Of a stretch of 64,000 nt of DNA, positions 38,399 through 48,570 are shown one piece after another. Positions within the stretch are counted from its first letter, which is position 1; each line of letters starts with the position of its first letter. The notes below the pieces were generated by a model, which worked only from the letters and a program-made list of their open reading frames with translations, was not told where the DNA came from and searched no databases. Origin of the DNA: Vreelandella subterranea (GTDB lineage: Bacteria > Pseudomonadota > Gammaproteobacteria > Pseudomonadales > Halomonadaceae). The position numbers were made by a program, and so were the translations under genes. The DNA is taken from NCBI RefSeq assembly GCF_900111305.1, contig NZ_FOGS01000003.1:196090-260089 (forward strand). Direction: 5' to 3'.

Positions 38399-39262
38399 TC
38401 AGCGGCGCTTGGGCTTGCGCATTGCCTGCACCGGGCGACGCTTGTTTTTATCCCGGCTCCAACGGTTCTTTTCATCCGGCGTCAGTTCGGGGACCTTGCG
38501 GGTTTCAAGCTGAGCCAGTGCCGCCAGGTCATCCACTTCATCCTGGGACAGCTCGACCCACTCTCCCGCCTTGGCGCGCTTATCGAGGAAGATATTGCCG
38601 TAACGAACCCGTTTCAAACGACTTACCGTCAGTTCCTGGGACTCCCAGAGTCGACGAACCTCGCGGTTTCGACCTTCCAGAATGACCACATGGAACCAGG
38701 TGTTGATCCCTTCACCGCCAAATTCCTGAACATCGGTGAACCGGGCGGGACCATCTTCCAGCATCACGCCGTCTACCATGGCCATGATATGTTCACGCTT
38801 CACTTCACCCATCACGCGCACCGCATATTCACGCTCGACCTGCGTCGAGGGGTGCATCAAGCGGTTGGCCAGCTCGCCGTCAGTGGTGAAGAGCAAAAGC
38901 CCACTGGTGTTGATATCCAGGCGACCGATGGCAATCCAGCGCTCGCCTTTCAAGCGCGGCAGGCGATCGAACACGGTGCGACGGCCTTCGGGATCCTTGC
39001 GGGTACACAACTCGCCTTCCGGCTTGTTGTACATGATCACCCGGCGCGGTGTTTCGTCTTCCGCTCTCAGCGTCACCAGCCGGTCGTCAACGCTGACCTT
39101 GTCGCGCGCTTCAACTCGGTCGCCCAGCTTGGCGACCTGATTGTTGACCTTGACGCGGCCGTCGGCAATCACGGTTTCCATTTCACGCCGCGAGCCAAGA
39201 CCGGCGCGGGCGAGAACTTTTTGCAGCTTTTCGCTGGTAGGGGGGGTATTACTCTGACTCAT
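38399..39262 (-). CDS. rluB: 23S rRNA pseudouridine(2605) synthase RluB
   Basis: 287-288 residues. An N-terminal S4 RNA-binding domain (about 10-65, [17 protein letters not shown]) is followed by the pseudouridine synthase domain with the catalytic Asp116 in [10 protein letters not shown] basic tail rich in Lys/Arg follows the core. It isomerises U2605 in 23S rRNA. ATG 39262 overlaps the end of scpB by 14 bases; in-frame ATGs further upstream lie deeper inside scpB. The scpA-scpB-rluB order is common in gammaproteobacteria. Confidence 0.95.
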   Translation of the reverse strand: MSQSNTPPTSEKLQKVLARAGLGSRREMETVIADGRVKVNNQVAKLGDRVEARDKVSVDDRLVTLRAEDETPRRVIMYNKPEGELCTRKDPEGRRTVFDRLPRLKGERWIAIGRLDINTSGLLLFTTDGELANRLMHPSTQVEREYAVRVMGEVKREHIMAMVDGVMLEDGPARFTDVQEFGGEGINTWFHVVILEGRNREVRRLWESQELTVSRLKRVRYGNIFLDKRAKAGEWVELSQDEVDDLAALAQLETRKVPELTPDEKNRWSRDKNKRRPVQAMRKPKRR

Positions 39263-40076
39263 GGTCGTCTGACCTCTCATCATGGGTCTGCGTGCGCGCA
39301 TCCTGGTCATCGGATCGCTGCGCACGTGCCGCCAGGCGTGCCTCTAGGTCGGCAAAGCTCAGCGGCTGGGTTAACGCCGTCTCGGCGTGCGTCTCGGCAC
39401 TATCGGCCGTTTCGGGTGGCGCATCCTGCACGGTTTCGGGCGCGTCGTCCAGTGCTTCCTGCGTGTCAGAGGACGGCGGATCCGGCAACAGCGTTTGCCC
39501 GTCGTTCGTGTCAGGCTCATCAGCGGCGTCCTGGCCATCGGTTTCCCCACTGACCAGCTCGTGCATCGGCGGCAGGGCATCCAGGGTTTTCAAGCCGAAA
39601 TCATCCAGAAAGCTGCGCGAGGTCGCGTAGACCGCCGGTCTTCCCGGCACATCGCGATGGCCAACCACGCGTATCCAGCCGCGCTCCATCAGCGTACGCA
39701 TGATCGAGCTGCTCACGCTGACCCCGCGGACGTCTTCGATGTCACTGCGGGTCACCGGCTGCCGGTAGGCAATCAATGCCAGGGTTTCGAGCAGCGCCCG
39801 TGAGTAACGCTGGGGGCGCTCATCCCATAGCCGCGATACCCACTGGGACAGCCGCGGGCGAATACGCAACTGATACCCCGATGCGGTTTCGATAAGCTCC
39901 AGGGCGCCGTGTTCATGGCGCTCGCTCAACCGGGCCAGCACCTCGCGAAGCTCGTTCCGAGACGGGCACTCGCCATCCAGAAACAGCGTTTCCATGCGCT
40001 CCAGCGAGAGTGGTTCACCCGCCGCCAGTAACGCGGCTTCGAGTATTTCCTCCAGCGGCGAATCAATCTCACTCAT
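39249..40076 (-). CDS. scpB: Segregation and condensation protein ScpB
   Basis: 275 residues. Two winged-helix domains occupy about 1-165 (the kleisin partner of bacterial condensin). The remaining ~110 residues form an acidic, Asp/Glu/Thr/Pro-rich tail containing one predicted amphipathic segment, [14 protein letters not shown] (about 237-250). ScpB usually ends soon after the second winged helix, so the tail is unusually long. It works with ScpA and SMC in chromosome folding. ATG 40076 overlaps the scpA stop (ATGA). Confidence 0.94.
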   Translation of the reverse strand: MSEIDSPLEEILEAALLAAGEPLSLERMETLFLDGECPSRNELREVLARLSERHEHGALELIETASGYQLRIRPRLSQWVSRLWDERPQRYSRALLETLALIAYRQPVTRSDIEDVRGVSVSSSIMRTLMERGWIRVVGHRDVPGRPAVYATSRSFLDDFGLKTLDALPPMHELVSGETDGQDAADEPDTNDGQTLLPDPPSSDTQEALDDAPETVQDAPPETADSAETHAETALTQPLSFADLEARLAARAQRSDDQDARTQTHDERSDDHESE

Positions 40077-41035
40077 GGTGCTTCCCTGTCGGCAGGTGCT
40101 TCAAACGCGCTTTCTTCATCAGAATGTTCGCCAGCGTCATCGATTGCAAAGGCGTCTTCGGGGTCATGGCCGTCGCTAATGGCGGCGGGGCGCGCACGCA
40201 CATGGATTGGCGAGAGCGGGGCATTTTGCACGATATCGATCATGGCTTCCTTGGCGAGCTCCAGAATCGCCATGAACGTCACCACAACGCCTGCCCGCCC
40301 CTCTTCCAGGGTAAACAGCGCGGCAAAGGGCAGGTAGTGCAGCTCGCCGCCCTCCCCACCGAGCTGCTCCATGATGGCAAGCATCCGTTCACGGGTGGAG
40401 AGTACCTCCCGGCTAATATGGTGCGCCTGGGCAAGCTCGGCGCGCTTGAGAATATCGGCCAGTGCGCCCAGCAGTTCATCCAGCTCGACCGGCGGATGAA
40501 TGACCCGCGCCTCCAGCGGCGGCAAGCCTGCCTGCACGCTGAACCAGTCGCGGCCAACGCGCGGCAGCGTATCCAGTGACTCGGCGGCTTCCTTGAGGCG
40601 TTCATACTCTTGCAGGCGACGGATCAATTCTGCCCGCGGATCCTCTTCCTCCTCGCCTTCCGCTTTGGGCGGCCGGGGCAGCAAGGTGCGCGACTTGATC
40701 TCGGCCAGCATCGCCGCCATCAGCAGGTACTCGCCGGCCAGCTCGATTTCCATGGCCTTCATCAGTTCCACGTATTCAATGTACTGATGCGTAATGGTGG
40801 CCACATTGATGGTCAGAATATCCAGGTTCTGGCGGCGAATCAGATAAAGCAATAGGTCAAGCGGCCCTTCAAAGGCTTCCAAAAAGACGCGCAGCGCCTC
40901 CGGAGGGATATATAAATCCTCCGGCAATTGAGTGATCGGCTCGTTGAATAGCCGCCCCAACGCTTCGGCCACCGGCGCTGTGTCCGAGGCGTCCGTGCTT
41001 GAGGGGGCCTGTTTAACGCTTGGCGTCTCGCTCAC
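40073..41035 (-). CDS. scpA: Segregation and condensation protein ScpA
   Basis: 320 residues, the kleisin subunit of bacterial condensin. The N-terminal LRVFLEAFEGPLDLLLYLIRRQNLDI block (about 48-73) is typical. Extra acidic residues lie at both ends compared with a minimal ScpA (about 250). The start appears to be GTG 41035, with GAGGAA about 11 bases ahead, a little far. It is coupled to scpB by a 4-base overlap, matching the fixed stoichiometry expected for the complex. Confidence 0.95.
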   Translation of the reverse strand: MSETPSVKQAPSSTDASDTAPVAEALGRLFNEPITQLPEDLYIPPEALRVFLEAFEGPLDLLLYLIRRQNLDILTINVATITHQYIEYVELMKAMEIELAGEYLLMAAMLAEIKSRTLLPRPPKAEGEEEEDPRAELIRRLQEYERLKEAAESLDTLPRVGRDWFSVQAGLPPLEARVIHPPVELDELLGALADILKRAELAQAHHISREVLSTRERMLAIMEQLGGEGGELHYLPFAALFTLEEGRAGVVVTFMAILELAKEAMIDIVQNAPLSPIHVRARPAAISDGHDPEDAFAIDDAGEHSDEESAFEAPADREAP

Positions 41036-41140
41036 GCGGGTCGGTTCCTCAGTTAGATAGGCGATTTTTAAAGCTGTATGTATCTGCTAGTGGATCAATA
41101 TCCCAATATCGGCATTACTTAATAAAGTGACCAAGCCACC

Positions 41141-42895
41141 TTAACCTGCATCGCTGGCTTTGCGGTAGCGGCCCTGATAATCAAACAGCTTATCGCGAAG
41201 CTGCCAGTGGCGCCCTACCTTGCGCCCGACCACGAAGTCGGGATGGCGCAGGCGGTGCTGTTCGCTGACAACCGCCTGAGGTGTGGCAGGTTGCCAGGGC
41301 ATCCCCGGCGCGCGCAAATGATCGCGCAAAAACGCTACGTAGAAAGCACGCCGTTGCGCCGACGTCTCCAGGGCAAACCATTCCGTCAGGCTCGCGCCGT
41401 CTTCATCATGATAGGTAACCTTGAGCCGCGGCAGCCCGCGCCCGTTGGTGGTAGCTTCCAGTAACATGCCACTGACCCTTAGCACCCTGGCGTCTTTCAG
41501 CTTCAGGGCATCCTTGAGCTTGCTATCCGCGTCGACCAGCAGCGTTTGGCAGCCGTGACAACGGCGGGCGGCGATATCGTTCTCGGCGCCGCATTCATCG
41601 CAGACCTTGAAGCGAAAGCGAAACGCGCATTGGCGCGTGCCGTTTTCATCTTCGACAAGCCCCTGGCAGCGGCGGCCAAAATGTTCGATCACCAGCTCAC
41701 CGTCGCGCTTGCCCCAGTACAGGTTGGCATGACCACACTCAGGGCACGCCACCTGCACCGGCTCGCTATCGCTATCCGGCCTGGGTTCACCCACTTCCGG
41801 CGCGTAGAGGTCCCAGGGGTTGCCTGCATAGTCGAGCACCAGGCAGTCCTGCTTGCCAGGTGCCAGGCGCAGCCCCCGACCCACCATCTGCTGATACAGG
41901 CTGACCGACTCGGTCGGCCGCAGTATCGCAATCAAATCCACGTGGGGAGCATCAAAGCCAGTGGTCAGCACGGCCACGTTGACCAGGTATTTAAGCCTTT
42001 GGGCTTTGAAGGCGTCGATAATCGCCGTGCGGTCCTGGGATACGGTGGCACCGGTAATCAGCGCCGCCTGCCCCGTCGGCAGATAGCCCATGATCTCTTC
42101 CGCATGGGCGATGGTTGCGGCAAAGATCATCACCCCCTGGCGCCCCTCCGCCAACTCGACGACCTGGCGGATAATACCCGGCGTGGCCCGATTACCCGCC
42201 ACCACCTGATTCAGCGCCGCCTCCGAGTAAGCCCCCGTCGCCGCCGGTATCAAGCGGGAAAAATCATACCCTTCGACCGCCATATCGCGGCGTTTGGGCT
42301 CGGCCAGATAGCCTTGCTTGACCATCAACCTGAGCGGCTGCTCGAACACGCAGTCGCGAAAGAAGCAGTCATCATTGCCTTTCACCATGCCGTGATAATG
42401 GCGGTGATAGATGAACCCCTGCCCCAGGCGATAAGGCGTTGCCGTAAGGCCGAGTATTTTAAGCTGTGGGTTTTGCTGCTGCAGGTGGTCGATTACCTGA
42501 CGATAGCTGGCGTCTTCATCGAGGGAAATGCGGTGGCACTCATCAACCACCAGCAGGGTGAAGCGACCGTCGGCAAACCGGTCCAGGTTGCGCACCACCG
42601 ACTGCACCGAACCAAAGACCACCTGTCGCTCGGCCTCTTTACGCTTCAACCCGGCGCTGAATATATCGGCCTCCAGGCCGTAGGCCTGATACTTGGCGTG
42701 GTTCTGCTCGACCAGTTCACGCACGTGTGCCAGCACCAGCACTCGCCCTCGGGCCAGGCGGGCAAGCTCGGCAATCACCAACGATTTACCGCTTCCCGTG
42801 GGCAATACCACCACCGCCGGGGCGTGGGAAGCACGGAAATGCTCAACCACGCGGCCAACCGCCTGGCTTTGATAGGGGCGCAGCTTGGGTGTCAT
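41141..42895 (-). CDS. radD: DNA repair helicase RadD (YejH)
   Basis: 584 residues, near the 586 of Escherichia coli RadD. Walker A is PTGSGKS (~34-40), Walker B DECH, and motif [10 protein letters not shown]. Two zinc-finger-like cysteine clusters lie in the C-terminal half (CPECGH..C and CDECGA..CHGC). It helps RecA-related repair of double-strand breaks. I start it at ATG 42895 (TPKLRPYQ, aligning with the Escherichia coli start). A start at 42946 would put the purL terminator hairpin (42909-42932) inside the coding sequence. Confidence 0.95.
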   Translation of the reverse strand: MTPKLRPYQSQAVGRVVEHFRASHAPAVVVLPTGSGKSLVIAELARLARGRVLVLAHVRELVEQNHAKYQAYGLEADIFSAGLKRKEAERQVVFGSVQSVVRNLDRFADGRFTLLVVDECHRISLDEDASYRQVIDHLQQQNPQLKILGLTATPYRLGQGFIYHRHYHGMVKGNDDCFFRDCVFEQPLRLMVKQGYLAEPKRRDMAVEGYDFSRLIPAATGAYSEAALNQVVAGNRATPGIIRQVVELAEGRQGVMIFAATIAHAEEIMGYLPTGQAALITGATVSQDRTAIIDAFKAQRLKYLVNVAVLTTGFDAPHVDLIAILRPTESVSLYQQMVGRGLRLAPGKQDCLVLDYAGNPWDLYAPEVGEPRPDSDSEPVQVACPECGHANLYWGKRDGELVIEHFGRRCQGLVEDENGTRQCAFRFRFKVCDECGAENDIAARRCHGCQTLLVDADSKLKDALKLKDARVLRVSGMLLEATTNGRGLPRLKVTYHDEDGASLTEWFALETSAQRRAFYVAFLRDHLRAPGMPWQPATPQAVVSEQHRLRHPDFVVGRKVGRHWQLRDKLFDYQGRYRKASDAG

Positions 42896-42908
42896 CGCAT
42901 CAGCAGCG

Positions 42909-42932
42909 AAAGGCGGCCCTGAAGCCGCCTTT
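42909..42932 (-). terminator. Terminator of purL
   Basis: AAAGGCGGC-CCTGAA-GCCGCCTTT (plus-strand reading), a perfect 9-bp stem with T tracts on both sides, 42-66 bases past the purL stop. It ends just before the radD ATG on the same strand. Confidence 0.75.
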
Positions 42933-42974
42933 TGAGGGTATGTCATCCATCACCTGGTATTCGGGCGTCAGGAC

Positions 42975-45900
42975 TTAGCCTAACCACGCTCGAGCATTAC
43001 GGAACAGACGCAGCCAGGCACCGTCCTCGGTCCATTCGCTGGGGCGCCAGGAGTTGGTCACCGCCCGCGCCACGCGCTCAGGGTGCGGCATCATGATGGT
43101 GACGCGCCCGTCGGGGGTGGTCAGCCCGGTAATTCCCGACGGTGACCCGTTAGGGTTCGCCGGGTAGCGGGTGGTTGCCTGACCATAATTATCGATGTAA
43201 CGCAGAGCGACCTGGCTGCTCGACTGCATCCGGCGCAGGTGGGCACTGTCGCGGAACGCGGCCTGACCTTCACCATGGGCCACGGCAATGGGCAGCTGCG
43301 AGCCTTCCATACCGGCCAGCAGGATGGAGGGACTTTTTTCCACCCGGACCATGGAGAGGCGCGCCTCGAACTGCTCGGATTCGTTGCGCACAAAGGTGGG
43401 CCAGTCTTCCGCGCCGGGGATCAATGTCTGAAGCTGGGATAGCATCTGGCAGCCGTTGCACACCCCCAGCGAGAAACTGTCGTCACGCTTGAAGAACGCC
43501 GCAAACTGCTCACGGGCACGCTCGTTGAACAGCACCGACTTCGCCCAGCCGCCGCCGGCGCCTAAGACATCACCGTAGGAGAAACCGCCGCAGGCGACGA
43601 GGCCTTTGAAATCGTCAAGCGACACCCGCCCTTCCAGGATATCGCTCATATGGACGTCGACAGCGTCAAAACCGGCCTTGTCGAACGCCCAGGCCATTTC
43701 CACCTGGCCATTGACGCCTTGCTCGCGTAGCACGGCCATGGCCGGTTTCGCGGTGTTGATAAATGGCGCGCTGATGTCGTCGTTGACATCAAAGCTCGGC
43801 GAAGCGCTGAGACCGGGGTCACGAACGTCGAGCAGGTTATCGAATTCATTCTTGGCGCACTCAGGATTATCACGCAGCGCCTGCATTCGATAGCTGGTTT
43901 CAGACCAGGTGCGCTGGGTGAGCTGGCGTGTGGTTTCGAGTAGCGGCTCTTCGAACAGCGTCACGCGCACCTGGTCGTCGTAGCGCGGGCGGGCAATCAC
44001 GCCACAGGTTTCGATACCGGCCACGGCGAACTGGGTCAGCACCTCTTCGGTATCCTGGCGATTGACCTGGATCACCGCCCCCAGCTCTTCGGAAAACAGC
44101 GCGCCAAACGCTTCCACCGGCTCGTCGACCAGCCAGTCGAGCTTGATTTCAAGCCCAGAATGGGCGGCGAACGCCATCTCCAGCAGCGTCACCAGCAAAC
44201 CGCCGTCGCTGCGGTCATGGTAGGCCAGCAGCTTGCCATCGCGGTTGAGGCCTTGAATCACCTCGAAGAACGCCTTGATGTCTTCGGCGTCATCCACATC
44301 CGGGCACTCATTGCCGACCTGACCGTATACCTGCGCCAGCGCCGAGCCGCCTATCCGATTCTGACCGTTGCCCAGATCGATCAATATCAGGTCGGATTCG
44401 TCCTGCTCCAGATTGATCTGCGGCGTCAGGGTCGCCAGGGCGTCGGTCACGGGTGCAAAGCCGGTGACCACCAGCGACAGCGGCGAGGTAATGGACTTCT
44501 CTTCCATCTCCCCCTGGGGATTTTCGGCCTGCCAGGCGGTGCGCATCGACATGGAGTCCTTGCCCACCGGAATGGCAATGCCCAGCGCCGGGCAGAGTTC
44601 CATGCCGACCGCGTGCACGGCGTCGTAAAGCGCCTGGTTCTCGCCAGGGTAGTCGGCGGCGCTCATCCAGTTGGCCGAAAGCTTGACGTCGCCCAGCTTG
44701 GCAATGGGTGCCGCGGCCAGATTGGTGATCGCCTCGGCCACCGCCAGACGGGCGCTGGCCGCTGGATCAATCAGGGCCACCGGCGGGCGTTCGCCCATGG
44801 CCATCGCCTCGCCCGCATGGGTATCGAAACTGGCGGTTGTCACGGCGACATCCGCGACCGGTACCTGCCAGGGGCCGACCATCTGGTCCCGGGCCACCTG
44901 CCCAGTGATAGAGCGGTCACCAATGGTAATCAGGAAGCTCTTCGAGGCCACCGTGGGCAGACGCAGGACGCGGTCCAGCGCTTCGCGCAGGTCCAGATTG
45001 TCGAGCATCACCCCCGATAGCGTCGGCGACTGGCGATTAAACTCACGCTGCATCTTGGGGGGCTTGCCGAACAGTACGCTCATCGGCAGGTCAACCGGCC
45101 GGGTCTCGAAATGGCCGTCGCGCACTTCAAGATGGTGCTGCTCGAGCGCTTCGCCCACCACCGCGTAAGGGCAGCGCTCGCGGGCGCACAGCGCCTCGAA
45201 CGTCGCCATGTCGTCGGCCGCCACCGCCAGCACATAGCGCTCCTGGGCTTCATTGCACCAGATTTCCAGCGGGCTCATGCCCGGCTCGGCATTGGGCACC
45301 GCACGCAAGTCAAACAGCCCGCCTCGCCCGCCGTCCTTGACCAGCTCTGGCAGCGCATTGGAAAGCCCGCCAGCACCGACATCGTGAACAAAACGGATAG
45401 GGTTATGGTCGCCCAGCGCCCAGCAGCGATCGAGCACCTCTTGGGCACGGCGCTCGATTTCCGGGTTTTCCCGCTGCACGGAGGCAAAGTCCAAGTCGGC
45501 GCTCGACACCCCGGAGGCCATGCTGGAGGCAGCCCCACCACCCAGGCCGATCAGCATCGCCGGGCCGCCCATGACGATGAGCTTACCGCCGACAGGGATG
45601 TCACCTTTCTGGACGTGCTGGGCGCGAATATTGCCGTAGCCGCCAGCGATCATGATCGGCTTGTGGAAACCACGCCGCTCGATGCCGTCTTCGCTGAGCA
45701 CGTCCTGCTCGTAGGTACGGAAATAGCCCGTCAGGTTGGGTCGGCCAAATTCGTTGTTGAAGGCCGCACCGCCGATCGGGCCATCCAGCATGATCGAAAG
45801 CGCTGACTGCATGCGCTCGGGTTTGCCATAGTCGAAGGCTTCCCAGGGCTGGACGAACTCGGGGATACGCAGGTTGGAAACGGTAAAGCCGGACAACCCC

Positions 45901-46910
45901 GCCTTGGGCTTGCCGCCGATACCGGTCGCCCCTTCGTCGCGAATTTCACCGCCCGAGCCAGTCGCCGCCCCGGGGAACGGCGCAATCGCCGTCGGATGGT
46001 TATGGGTTTCCACCTTCATCAGGATGTGGATAGGTTCCTGATGGGTGCCGTACAGGGCACGCTCGTCGTCGGCACCGGTCAACGGTGTCGCAAAAAAGCG
46101 CCCGGCCTGGCTGCCCTTGATCACCGCCGCGTTGTCGCTGTAGGCCGACAGCACGTTGTCCGGGGAGGTGGCAAAGGTGTTCTTGATCATCTTGAACAGC
46201 GAGTGGCTTTGCGGCTCGCCGTCAATCAGCCAGTCGGCATTGAAGATTTTATGGCGGCAGTGCTCTGAGTTCGCCTGGGCGAACATCATCAGCTCGACAT
46301 CGCTTGGGTTGCGCTCCAATTCATTGAAGGCCTCGACAAGATAATCGATCTCGTCATCGGCAAGCGCCAGCCCCAGCTCACGGTTGGCGGTGGCCAGGGC
46401 TTCACGGCCGCCAGTCATGATGTCCACGCTGCCCAGCGGCGCCGGGTCGTGGTGGGCAAACAGCTTGGCGGCATCCGAGGCATCGGTGAGCACGGTTTCG
46501 GTCATACGGTCATGCAGGAGGGCGGTCAGCGCCTTGAGCCCCTCTTCATCCGGCATGGCGGTCATGCTTATCCGGTAATCGACGCCACGCTCGATGCGGC
46601 TGACCTGGTGCAAACCACAGTTATGCGCAATATCGGTGGCCTTGGAGGACCAGGGGGACTGAGTACCAATGCGCGGCACCACCAAAAAACGCTGTGCGCC
46701 CTTGGGTGGTTCAACCGCTGCTTCATGGCCGTAATCCAACAGCTGCACCAGCCGCTGATGAGCGTCCGCCTCCACCGGCGCGTGATGGTCGATAAAGTGA
46801 ACGTAGTCGGCGGATAGCGCCTCGACCTCGGGGACACGTTCACGCAGCACCGCTAATAGCCGAGCATGACGGAAGGCAGAAAGGGCGGGCGCGCCTCGCA
46901 GTTCGAGCAT
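42975..46910 (-). CDS. purL: Phosphoribosylformylglycinamidine synthase, single-chain
   Basis: 1311 residues, the large single-chain PurL of gammaproteobacteria. The N-terminal PurS-like and linker domains are followed by two AIRS-like halves (ATP site around [18 protein letters not shown]) and a C-terminal glutaminase domain with the nucleophile Cys in GVCNGCQ and the catalytic HPE near the end (MPHPERV). It converts FGAR, glutamine and ATP to FGAM. ATG 46910 follows GAGG by about 9 bases. It is divergent from mltF. Confidence 0.98.
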   Translation of the reverse strand: MLELRGAPALSAFRHARLLAVLRERVPEVEALSADYVHFIDHHAPVEADAHQRLVQLLDYGHEAAVEPPKGAQRFLVVPRIGTQSPWSSKATDIAHNCGLHQVSRIERGVDYRISMTAMPDEEGLKALTALLHDRMTETVLTDASDAAKLFAHHDPAPLGSVDIMTGGREALATANRELGLALADDEIDYLVEAFNELERNPSDVELMMFAQANSEHCRHKIFNADWLIDGEPQSHSLFKMIKNTFATSPDNVLSAYSDNAAVIKGSQAGRFFATPLTGADDERALYGTHQEPIHILMKVETHNHPTAIAPFPGAATGSGGEIRDEGATGIGGKPKAGLSGFTVSNLRIPEFVQPWEAFDYGKPERMQSALSIMLDGPIGGAAFNNEFGRPNLTGYFRTYEQDVLSEDGIERRGFHKPIMIAGGYGNIRAQHVQKGDIPVGGKLIVMGGPAMLIGLGGGAASSMASGVSSADLDFASVQRENPEIERRAQEVLDRCWALGDHNPIRFVHDVGAGGLSNALPELVKDGGRGGLFDLRAVPNAEPGMSPLEIWCNEAQERYVLAVAADDMATFEALCARERCPYAVVGEALEQHHLEVRDGHFETRPVDLPMSVLFGKPPKMQREFNRQSPTLSGVMLDNLDLREALDRVLRLPTVASKSFLITIGDRSITGQVARDQMVGPWQVPVADVAVTTASFDTHAGEAMAMGERPPVALIDPAASARLAVAEAITNLAAAPIAKLGDVKLSANWMSAADYPGENQALYDAVHAVGMELCPALGIAIPVGKDSMSMRTAWQAENPQGEMEEKSITSPLSLVVTGFAPVTDALATLTPQINLEQDESDLILIDLGNGQNRIGGSALAQVYGQVGNECPDVDDAEDIKAFFEVIQGLNRDGKLLAYHDRSDGGLLVTLLEMAFAAHSGLEIKLDWLVDEPVEAFGALFSEELGAVIQVNRQDTEEVLTQFAVAGIETCGVIARPRYDDQVRVTLFEEPLLETTRQLTQRTWSETSYRMQALRDNPECAKNEFDNLLDVRDPGLSASPSFDVNDDISAPFINTAKPAMAVLREQGVNGQVEMAWAFDKAGFDAVDVHMSDILEGRVSLDDFKGLVACGGFSYGDVLGAGGGWAKSVLFNERAREQFAAFFKRDDSFSLGVCNGCQMLSQLQTLIPGAEDWPTFVRNESEQFEARLSMVRVEKSPSILLAGMEGSQLPIAVAHGEGQAAFRDSAHLRRMQSSSQVALRYIDNYGQATTRYPANPNGSPSGITGLTTPDGRVTIMMPHPERVARAVTNSWRPSEWTEDGAWLRLFRNARAWLG

Positions 46911-46957
46911 ATCCAGAAGCCTCTAGAGCAGGGAGAATTCGAGCAGGGAAATCACCG

Positions 46958-46979
46958 GGCCGCCGTGCGGCCTTCTTTT
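46958..46979 (+). terminator. Terminator-like hairpin between purL and mltF
   Basis: GGCCGC-CGT-GCGGCC followed by TTCTTTT on the plus strand. No plus-strand gene precedes it; it would stop transcription entering from inside purL towards mltF. On the minus strand it would be a hairpin in the purL leader. Confidence 0.45.
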
Positions 46980-47036
46980 ATGACACTAATCAACGCCTAT
47001 GATACTGGAAAGCGTCGGCCACACGAAATCAACAAG

Positions 47037-47065
47037 GTGACAGTCTGCCGATGGCTGGGTATCGT
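47037..47065 (+). promoter_or_regulatory. Candidate mltF promoter
   Basis: GTGACA at 47037-47042, 17-base spacer, TATCGT at 47060-47065. Transcription would start near 47072, 23 bases before the mltF ATG. Confidence 0.45.
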
Positions 47066-47094
47066 GGCAGCTTATCCCGCGCCGACAAGACACT

Positions 47095-48558
47095 ATGCTG
47101 ACGCTGATTTGCCGACATTTTCTCGCTCGCTCAAGCTATTACTATGCACTAACGGCCATTGCGCTGCTGGTGATGATGCCGACCTTTTCATTTGTGCCGG
47201 AAGGCGAGCACCTGGAGCAGATACGCCAGCGCGACTTCATCACCCTGCATACGCGCAATACGCCGACCACCTATTATGAGGGCCGCCACGGGCCAACTGG
47301 CTTCGAGTATGAGCTCATGCGGCGGTTTGCCGATCGCCTGGGGGTCAGCCTTAACATCGATGCCAGTCACCACCCCGAGAGCGTGCTACCCGCGGTGCGT
47401 GAGAAAGGCGACCTGGGGGCAGCGGCGCTTCCCCTGCTCACCGATACGCCTGGCATTCACTACACCCGGCCGATCATCAACATGCAGCCACTGGTGGTCT
47501 ACCGTCGCGGACTCAACGGCATCACTGAACCCAGCGACCTCGTCGGCCTGTCACTGGGCACACTGAGCGGCGCAGGCACAAGTAAGGCATTACGCGAGCT
47601 GCAGGAAGACTATCCCGAATTAAGCTGGCGCGAGTCCCACGAGCTGGAGGTCGCCGAGCTACTGGCCCAAATCGAAGATGGCCGTTTCGACGCGGCCGTG
47701 ATTTTTGAACATCAGTTCCGCATTAACCGGCTGTTTTTTAAGAATGTCGAGCACGGCTTCCCGCTGGGCGATCCGGTCTCGATGGCCTGGGCGGTTCCCA
47801 GTGGCCGGGGGCTGGGGTTGCTCAAGGCAGCAAACCGCTTTCTTGAAGACCTTCAGCAGACAGGGGCTCTCGACCAACTTGTGGCACGCTATTTCGGCCA
47901 TGACGATTACCTCGAGTATGTCGGTACACGCACCTTCCTCACCCATCTGGATGCCCGGCTTCCCCGCTTCACCGAGGACTTCAAGCAGGCCGCCGAGAAT
48001 ACCGGCTTCGACTGGAAACTGCTTGCCGCCATCGGCTACCAGGAGTCCCACTGGGATCCCGAGGCTGTCTCGCCCACCGGCGTACGCGGCCTGATGATGC
48101 TGACCCGCCCTACCGCCAAGGAGATGGACATTGAGAACCGCCGCGACCCAGCGCAAAGCATCGACGGCGGCTCACGCTACCTGCGCAGCATCATGGACCG
48201 CCTGCCCAGTGACATCACCGGAGACGACCGTCTGTTTATGGCAATGGCGGCCTATAACGTTGGCCTGGGGCATCTTTACGATGCCCGTAAAATCGCCGAA
48301 ATGCGCGACGGTGACCCGGACAGCTGGGCGGATGTGCGCGAGGCGCTGCCCTTGTTGCAACAGCGCGAATGGCATAGCAAGACGCGCCACGGTTACGCCC
48401 GTGGCGGAGAACCCGTCATTTATGTGCGCAACATTCGGCGCTACTACGAAATGATCGAGTACGTTGAACGCAGTCGCCAGCAGTTCTTCCAGCTAGAGCA
48501 AACGCCTGTCAACGCAGACCCCCTGTTAATGTTCGAGTTGATACCGCCGCTTGATTAA
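47095..48558 (+). CDS. mltF: Membrane-bound lytic murein transglycosylase F
   Basis: 487 residues. An N-terminal hydrophobic segment (about 15-32) is a signal anchor or signal peptide. A solute-binding-protein-3-like domain (~45-275) is followed by the SLT lytic transglycosylase domain (~290-470) with catalytic Glu317 in GYQESHWDP. In Pseudomonas MltF the first domain binds cell-wall peptides and controls the second allosterically. It cleaves peptidoglycan to 1,6-anhydro muropeptides, which AmpD (also in this window) later processes. The ribosome-binding site is weak. A diguanylate cyclase gene follows after 12 bases. Confidence 0.95.
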   Translation: MLTLICRHFLARSSYYYALTAIALLVMMPTFSFVPEGEHLEQIRQRDFITLHTRNTPTTYYEGRHGPTGFEYELMRRFADRLGVSLNIDASHHPESVLPAVREKGDLGAAALPLLTDTPGIHYTRPIINMQPLVVYRRGLNGITEPSDLVGLSLGTLSGAGTSKALRELQEDYPELSWRESHELEVAELLAQIEDGRFDAAVIFEHQFRINRLFFKNVEHGFPLGDPVSMAWAVPSGRGLGLLKAANRFLEDLQQTGALDQLVARYFGHDDYLEYVGTRTFLTHLDARLPRFTEDFKQAAENTGFDWKLLAAIGYQESHWDPEAVSPTGVRGLMMLTRPTAKEMDIENRRDPAQSIDGGSRYLRSIMDRLPSDITGDDRLFMAMAAYNVGLGHLYDARKIAEMRDGDPDSWADVREALPLLQQREWHSKTRHGYARGGEPVIYVRNIRRYYEMIEYVERSRQQFFQLEQTPVNADPLLMFELIPPLD

Positions 48559-48570
48559 GTCGAGACCGTA

